Below are positions 11,807-15,449 of a DNA stretch of 15,449 nt, in pieces. The notes beneath the pieces were generated by a model that saw only the letters and a program-made list of their open reading frames with translations, searched no databases and had not been told where the DNA came from. How positions within the stretch are numbered: position 1 is the first letter of the stretch; the number at the start of each line of letters is the position of its first letter. Both the position numbers and the translations under genes were made by a program. The stretch is from NCBI GenBank assembly GCA_009618505.1, contig WJOQ01000365.1:1-15449 (forward strand), written 5' to 3'. The stretch comes from Clostridia bacterium (lineage in GTDB: Bacteria; Aerophobota; Aerophobia; Aerophobales; AE-B3A).

Positions 11807-12556
11807 ATGTCCAATGAATCGTTTAATTTTCTCAAGAGTATTGAGAATAACGTTGCGCAATTCGTGGTCCAATTCGCTTTTAGAATACCCATCCGGAACA
11901 AACTAACTCTTAGTGAGATAAAAGCATTGGAGAATGGACTGAAGGCACTAGACTCCGAACGTTTTCAATTATTTGATGGAACAGTGATTAAGGGCCCAGC
12001 GACTTTGTTCCAGGCCACCCACCAGCTACCAATAGGGGCGAGCACAATTGTAGTCCCCTCTTTTGTTTTCTCGAAGAACAGTTTTTCGTTTATTTGGCCT
12101 GTGCGTATGTTGGGGAAATATGTTTCTCGTCCCAAGTCATTTGACACAACTGATATGAACGTGCAGATGTCTGAGTGGTGTCTAGCAGTGCAAAATACTG
12201 TCAGTAATTTGCACTGTCAACGTACTGGAAAAATATATGAAATTGTCTTAGGTCAATTTGCTGAAGGAAAGAAGGTGGATTTGTTTCAAAAGCTATTCAA
12301 AATTGACCTTAGCGATATTGGCGAAATGAATCTTGCATTTTCGAGATATGTCGAGTCAGAGAATCTTCTCTACAACATCAGCACTAGTATCAGTTATAGG
12401 CAACTGGACCTCAAGTCTAATTTTAATATTGGTATGCGCATTGACGTTAACAATAGGGAGCTTGAAAGATCTATCGAACCGCCTCTTATGAAAAGAGTTT
12501 GGGGTTTTGCTGATGCTCTGATAGATAAACATATTGAAGAATTACTTGATGTCTGA
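11807..12556 (+). CDS. Unknown protein, first gene of a toxin-antitoxin-like cassette
   Basis: The product has 249 residues from the ATG at 11807, which has AAGAGG 8 nt upstream; ATGs at 11780 and 11786 are in frame but lack such a site. The chain alternates beta strands (F-V-V-Q-F-A-F-R-I-P, S-T-I-V-V-P-S-F-V-F, Y-E-I-V-L-G-Q-F) with helices and ends in a helix with R-V-W-G-F-A-D-A-L-I-D-K-H-I-E-E-L-L. There is no signal peptide or membrane segment. The overall plan recalls the sporadically distributed TIGR04255-like proteins, but this is only an impression. It is followed at 20 bp by the DUF433-like gene, suggesting one operon. Codon use looks more GC-rich than in the par genes, consistent with transfer. 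Confidence 0.6.
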   Translation: MSNESFNFLKSIENNVAQFVVQFAFRIPIRNKLTLSEIKALENGLKALDSERFQLFDGTVIKGPATLFQATHQLPIGASTIVVPSFVFSKNSFSFIWPVRMLGKYVSRPKSFDTTDMNVQMSEWCLAVQNTVSNLHCQRTGKIYEIVLGQFAEGKKVDLFQKLFKIDLSDIGEMNLAFSRYVESENLLYNISTSISYRQLDLKSNFNIGMRIDVNNRELERSIEPPLMKRVWGFADALIDKHIEELLDV

Positions 12557-12576
12557 TAGACATGGGGAGGATATAG

Positions 12577-12993
12577 ATGATTACCTATGTTCCCGAGAAC
12601 CAAATAGACGAACAAATTACCAAAGGCGCTTTTAGCGAAACAGCATCCTTTGTCACGGCAGTGGTTTTTGGTTGGAGATATGAGAGCGGCCGGAACAAGA
12701 TAGCGGAAGAGTCGTCTTTGAGAACATTGCGCATTGTGAGCAACAACAAAATATGTAATGGCAGGCCGACCATTCTTGGCACTCGTATTGCTGTCTCAAA
12801 TATTGTGGAATTGCACCATTTGCTGGGATGGGACGTACAGAGAATTCTAGATGAGTATCCATACTTAAACAAAGAGCAAGTAATCGCAGCACTTGAATAT
12901 TATGAACAACACACTAAAGAAATAGATAAATATCTAATGGAAGAAAAAGAAACGAATGTTCAATCACAAAATCCCTGCCCTTTATCTCAATGA
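12577..12993 (+). CDS. DUF433-family antitoxin-like protein
   Basis: The product has 138 residues. Residues 51-112 fit DUF433: R-I-V-S-N-N-K-I-C-N-G-R-P-T-I-L-G-T-R-I-A-V, then L-G-W-D-V-Q-R-I-L-D-E-Y-P-Y-L and V-I-A-A-L-E-Y-Y. The family has an HTH fold and is commonly paired with DUF5615 PIN-like proteins, as here. The first 50 residues are an extension not usual for the family. The ATG has a strong GGGGAGG site, so the extension is probably translated. The 3' end overlaps the toxin gene by 38 bp, so the two are translationally coupled. Its likely role is to neutralise the toxin and repress the operon. Confidence 0.85.
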   Translation: MITYVPENQIDEQITKGAFSETASFVTAVVFGWRYESGRNKIAEESSLRTLRIVSNNKICNGRPTILGTRIAVSNIVELHHLLGWDVQRILDEYPYLNKEQVIAALEYYEQHTKEIDKYLMEEKETNVQSQNPCPLSQ

Positions 12994-13312
12994 AAATATA
13001 CCTATCCGTCTAGTTCATATACTTTCTCTTGATGGAATTGAAGCAGTCCATACTGTAGAGGCGGGCAACCGAGGAGTCACTGATCAGTTCCAATTGGAGT
13101 ATGCAGTCGACCGAGGCTGCATACTAGTGACTCATAATCGAAGAGATTTTAGGCAATTGCATGCCGAGTGGATGCAGGAGGGACGATCTCATTATGGGAT
13201 ACTAGTCATGAGCCACGATGAACCTGAAAATCTGGCCGAACGAATCCGACGTTTCTTCAAAGACATTTATCCTACCCTTACCCCACCTTTCTGCGAGTCT
13301 CCGCCTGCATGA
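12956..13312 (+). CDS. DUF5615 PIN-like toxin
   Basis: The product has 118 residues. It shows the DUF5615 layout: L-Y-L-N-E-N at 9-14, G-V-T-D-Q-F-Q-L-E-Y-A (about 40-50), C-I-L-V-T-H-N-R-R-D-F (about 55-65), and a closing Y-G-I-L-V-M-S. The family has a PIN-type nuclease fold and probably cleaves RNA. In most members the first motif reads L-D-E-N, so N12 replaces an expected acidic metal ligand; D43 and D64 are kept. Activity may therefore be reduced. The start lies inside the antitoxin gene with a GGAAGAAA-like site upstream, the usual order of antitoxin first. A possible terminator follows at 13349. Confidence 0.85.
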   Translation: MFNHKIPALYLNENIPIRLVHILSLDGIEAVHTVEAGNRGVTDQFQLEYAVDRGCILVTHNRRDFRQLHAEWMQEGRSHYGILVMSHDEPENLAERIRRFFKDIYPTLTPPFCESPPA

Positions 13313-13348
13313 TTTGACTTCATTCCACCCGTACTACAAATGAAAGAT

Positions 13349-13367
13349 GGCTCCTTCCGGCCTTTTT
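13349..13367 (+). terminator. Possible terminator of the toxin-antitoxin cassette
   Basis: GGC (13349-13351) pairs with GCC (13360-13362) around an 8-nt loop, followed by TTTTT (13363-13367), and flanking A/T pairs extend the stem imperfectly. It is 36 nt beyond the toxin stop. The GC stem is short. Confidence 0.35.
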
Positions 13368-13524
13368 AGACCATGACTTCCAGACGCTGGAGTGTATCTT
13401 GGCCTAGAATATCTAGGTTATCGTCGTCAATGATTCGTTCCACCTTTGTCAGATAAAAAAATCGAGGGCAAATATAGAAGGAGAAAGCAGTAGCAAAAAA
13501 CTAATATGCTAAAAAGGCACTTTT

Positions 13525-14073
13525 TCATTTCCTCTCCCTTCTCAAATACGCTTCCTTTACCTGCTCAGGAGCCAGGTCAGAGTATATCGCTGTAGTCGAA
13601 AGCCTTTTGTGGCCAACCTGTTTTTGAACCGCGGTTATGTTAATCTTGTCTTGAAGTGCATGGACTACGTGGGAATGTCTTAGAGTATGACAACTTGCGT
13701 CAACACCACTTCTCTTAGAGTATTTTTCCATTATCTGCTGAATCCTTCTCTTTTTAAGTCTGAATAATAGCCCTTTTCTCCTTCTAGTTTGCTTTAGATA
13801 GGCTTTTACTTTGTTCAATATTCCTATAGGGATAAAGACAGCCCGGCCAATCTTTGTTTTTGTGTTCTCGGCTGGGATCCGTATAAAACCAGATTCAAAA
13901 TCTATATCCTCAATTTCCATTAGTGCAATCTCACTCACCCGGCAGCCACTTTCATAAAGCAATTCAATTATCAGTATGTCTCGAAAGCTATCTATGCTGT
14001 CTCGTAGCTTTTCCCACTCCTCTTTTTTCAGATACTTAATTTCTCGTTTATTGCACCTTTGTGTTTTTTTCAT
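13525..14073 (-). CDS. Minimal tyrosine recombinase (Xer-like catalytic domain only)
   Basis: The product has 182 residues. All catalytic residues of the family are present: R45 (S-G-C-R-V-S-E-I), K74 in the beta hairpin, H129 and R132 (H-T-L-R-H), H155 (V-G-H) and the nucleophile Y164 (A-I-Y-S-D-L). The usual SAM-like core-binding domain of about 100 residues is missing, as in FimB-type enzymes. The ATG has an AAAGGTG site and matches an independent start. However, the same frame stays open for another 39 codons upstream, to a TAG, without ATG, GTG or TTG, so a lost or rare-start extension is possible. Likely roles are resolution of plasmid multimers or integration. An inverted repeat lies 90-130 bp upstream. 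Confidence 0.88.
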   Translation of the reverse strand: MKKTQRCNKREIKYLKKEEWEKLRDSIDSFRDILIIELLYESGCRVSEIALMEIEDIDFESGFIRIPAENTKTKIGRAVFIPIGILNKVKAYLKQTRRRKGLLFRLKKRRIQQIMEKYSKRSGVDASCHTLRHSHVVHALQDKINITAVQKQVGHKRLSTTAIYSDLAPEQVKEAYLRRERK

Positions 14074-14163
14074 AAATTCACCTTTTTGGCTTGCTTGTTG
14101 ATCGGGATCACCAGAACCTAGTTTATCAAATACTGCATTCTTGTCTATATAAGGTGCAATTCC

Positions 14164-14201
14164 AGTCTGAGAAATTACTGTAACTTTTATCTACTCAGAC
14201 T
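14164..14201. repeat. Perfect 8-bp inverted repeat upstream of the recombinase gene
   Basis: AGTCTGAG (14164-14171) and CTCAGACT (14194-14201) are exact inverted copies with a 22-nt spacer. It lies between the lipoprotein stop (14217) and the recombinase start (14073). It may be the lipoprotein terminator or a recombinase site; the spacing is not that of a dif-like site (about 11-6-11). Confidence 0.45.
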
Positions 14202-14216
14202 TTACAGAACAAATAA

Positions 14217-15257
14217 TTACTGACTTAACACAACGTAAGTCATATAAGTATAATCATCACAGAATCCTAAGTAGTTTAATCCGTCATTGTTATGTACTTG
14301 TAACATAATAATAGCGTATTGTCCGAAAGCATCTGTTGGCACTATCCAAGTACACACATTTAAATTACTCCAATCTTGGATTGTCTTAAAACCAGTACCA
14401 GGAGGTGCGTAATCAAATTTATATGAAAGTCCACTAGAATTGCTAACGTTGATAGTACACGTTAGCACATCTCCGATATAGATAGTTGGGGAAGAGGTGA
14501 GTCCACCCGGCCAGTCTCCACCAGTGCCTTTGGCCCAAGAGTTAGTATTTATATGACCTAGGCCGTCTGTCACTGAATCTATTATAGGTTGTATCTGAGG
14601 CTCGGTACCTCTAACCTCGATTTTCAGTGTCTCCGAGACAGAATTTCCTTGCTGGTCATAGACAGCCAAAGCGATATACCAATCTCCCGTATGATAAGTA
14701 TGGTTGGTATATTCCCCCTCGGCGGTATCACCATCACCAAAAATCCATTCAAATCTCACTATTTCAGCTTCACTTCTTTCTTTAGACCCTGTTCCTCTAA
14801 GCTCTAAATATAATGTAGAGTTACTCGTCCCCAAAGTGCCCCAGTGAAACCAATCTCCTGGAGGGATTCTGCCCTCTATGTAAGCTACTAACCCATCTTC
14901 AGGCTCGGATAAAGTGGTAACAGTAACTTCATTTGATGGAGATGATTCTCCTCCATCATTGTAGGCAGTCACCTTATAGGTGTAGGTTGTCTCCGGGTTC
15001 AAACCGGTGTTATTGTATGAGGTAGCATTGGCTTCCATAACTCCCACTTTAGAGTAATTGTCCGTAGTTTTTCTATAAATATAGAATCCTGTTTCATCAG
15101 GAGAATTATCTTTCCAAGTAAGATTTATCTCTGAGGAGCTAACTGCAATACCGGCCAGGTTACTTGGAGCGGAAGGGGCGGGTTGAGTAATTGTTCGACA
15201 CCCGGGTAAAGCCAATATTAAAGCCGCAAGTGGTAAAAGTAAATATTTTCTTTTCAT
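14217..15257 (-). CDS. Surface lipoprotein with fibronectin type III and PKD domains
   Basis: The product has 346 residues. The signal peptide (K2-R-K, hydrophobic L6-L17) ends in the lipobox A-L-P-G-C20, so it should be lipid-anchored outside the cytoplasm. Residues 29-116 form an Fn3 domain (A-P-S-N-L, then I-N-L-T-W-K-D-N-S and Y-T-Y-K-V-T-A-Y-N). Residues 125-216 form a PKD-like domain with W-I-F-G-D-G-D at 171-177 and N-H-T-Y. The last 125 residues are beta-rich with no recognised family. Such modules usually act in adhesion or carbohydrate or protein binding. The start has GGAGGAGG. The gene directly follows another minus-strand gene (15313-15449) across a short gap, so both may be cotranscribed. 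Confidence 0.88.
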   Translation of the reverse strand: MKRKYLLLPLAALILALPGCRTITQPAPSAPSNLAGIAVSSSEINLTWKDNSPDETGFYIYRKTTDNYSKVGVMEANATSYNNTGLNPETTYTYKVTAYNDGGESSPSNEVTVTTLSEPEDGLVAYIEGRIPPGDWFHWGTLGTSNSTLYLELRGTGSKERSEAEIVRFEWIFGDGDTAEGEYTNHTYHTGDWYIALAVYDQQGNSVSETLKIEVRGTEPQIQPIIDSVTDGLGHINTNSWAKGTGGDWPGGLTSSPTIYIGDVLTCTINVSNSSGLSYKFDYAPPGTGFKTIQDWSNLNVCTWIVPTDAFGQYAIIMLQVHNNDGLNYLGFCDDYTYMTYVVLSQ

Positions 15258-15275
15258 TTTCTTAACCTCCTCCGT

Positions 15276-15303
15276 ACCTTACAGAATAGCATAAGTGTAA
15301 GGT
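15276..15303. repeat. Perfect 8-bp inverted repeat in the gap between two surface-protein genes
   Basis: ACCTTACA (15276-15283) and TGTAAGGT (15296-15303) pair around a 12-nt loop. In the minus-strand mRNA the hairpin ends 3 nt before the GGAGGAGG of the lipoprotein gene, so it may modulate translation or stabilise the processed 5' end. The arms resemble those at 192-219. Confidence 0.45.
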
Positions 15304-15312
15304 TATTTTTAG

Positions 15313-15449
15313 TTAAGGTCTAAACCAATACTCACATTTTGCTTTCACTGAATAGCCATTATCGTCTGTTCCACCCATTACGATCTCACGTTTTCCTTCT
15401 GGCTCAGCCGCCACAAGTTTGAAGGTTTTTGTCAAGGTGCTATTGCCTG
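15313..15449 (-). CDS. 3' end of a gene cut by the right edge, probably an extracytoplasmic protein
   Basis: Forty-four codons to a TAA at 15313 read G-N-S-T-L-T-K-T-F-K-L-V-A-A-E-P through D-N-G-Y-S-V-K-A-K-C-E-Y-W-F-R-P. The alternating pattern suggests a beta-sandwich end, as in secreted or surface proteins, and the next gene downstream encodes a surface lipoprotein. The start is outside the window and no family can be named. Confidence 0.6.
   Translation of the reverse strand, partial: GNSTLTKTFKLVAAEPEGKREIVMGGTDDNGYSVKAKCEYWFRP

Noticed and set aside
13366..13500. A 44-codon minus-strand frame ending in K-V-E-R-I-I-D-D-D-N-L-D-I-L-G-Q and so on
   Set aside because: The last 25 residues look protein-like and may be the tail of a lost gene, but there is no start and no recognised family.
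1..15449. Circular closure of the window
   Set aside because: Joining the ends would put the left and right partial frames in phase, but the result fuses an integrase start to an unrelated 44-residue tail; a one-in-three phase match is expected by chance.
1..15449. tRNA or rRNA genes
   Set aside because: No cloverleaf-like segment with a T-loop GTTCRA motif and acceptor stem, and no rRNA-like sequence, was seen by eye.

Overview
This is an AT-rich bacterial window. Shine-Dalgarno sites of the AGGAGG type, sigma70-type promoters, an HU protein and two lipoproteins with lipoboxes show that it is bacterial; the sequence alone does not fix the phylum. Most of the interpretable content is the backbone of a low-GC plasmid or integrated plasmid-like element. 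Around it lie decayed genes and a few cargo genes, some of them visibly richer in GC (the lipoprotein at 5030-5863 and the cassette at 11807-13312).

Left part (1-4514). The first 22 codons of a tyrosine recombinase run off the left edge, behind a good promoter. A small zinc-ribbon-like gene (589-897, minus) and a large GTG-start gene (1947-4514, plus) diverge from a 1.05-kb intergenic region that is unusually full of signals. It holds seven AAC-N4-GTT sites (955-1103), about eleven GTAGATT/AATCTAC elements (1225-1383), and two tandem 133-nt units that align without gaps at 75% identity (1549-1681 and 1700-1832). A leader that can fold in two mutually exclusive ways lies just before the ribosome binding site. 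The 855-residue product seems to combine a winged-helix domain, a degenerate AAA+-like ATPase core, coiled coil, one membrane segment and a C-terminal domain. I do not recognise it as a named family.

Middle left (4515-6700). It contains an intact HU gene, a lipoprotein gene, and a 5'-truncated second copy of the HU gene in the same orientation. Then comes about 0.8 kb of mostly non-coding sequence with inverted repeats.

Middle (6700-11500), all on the minus strand. This is a replication and partition block: two phased iteron families (6721-6764 and 6823-6917), a two-winged-helix replication initiator, a CopG-like regulator, remnants of a rolling-circle Rep-like gene and of a GIY-YIG-like gene, a small coiled-coil gene, and a second initiator resembling phage replication protein O. 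These are followed by a candidate centromere of ten 8-bp units, a small ParB-like partner, ParA and a small HTH protein. A strong promoter with an operator over its -10 box precedes the HTH-parA-parB operon. A 31-codon decayed ParA start lies just upstream.

Right part (11500-15449). A plus-strand three-gene cassette carries an unknown protein, a DUF433 antitoxin-like protein and a DUF5615 PIN-like toxin. On the minus strand follow a minimal tyrosine recombinase with all catalytic residues, an Fn3/PKD surface lipoprotein, and the 3' end of another gene cut by the right edge.
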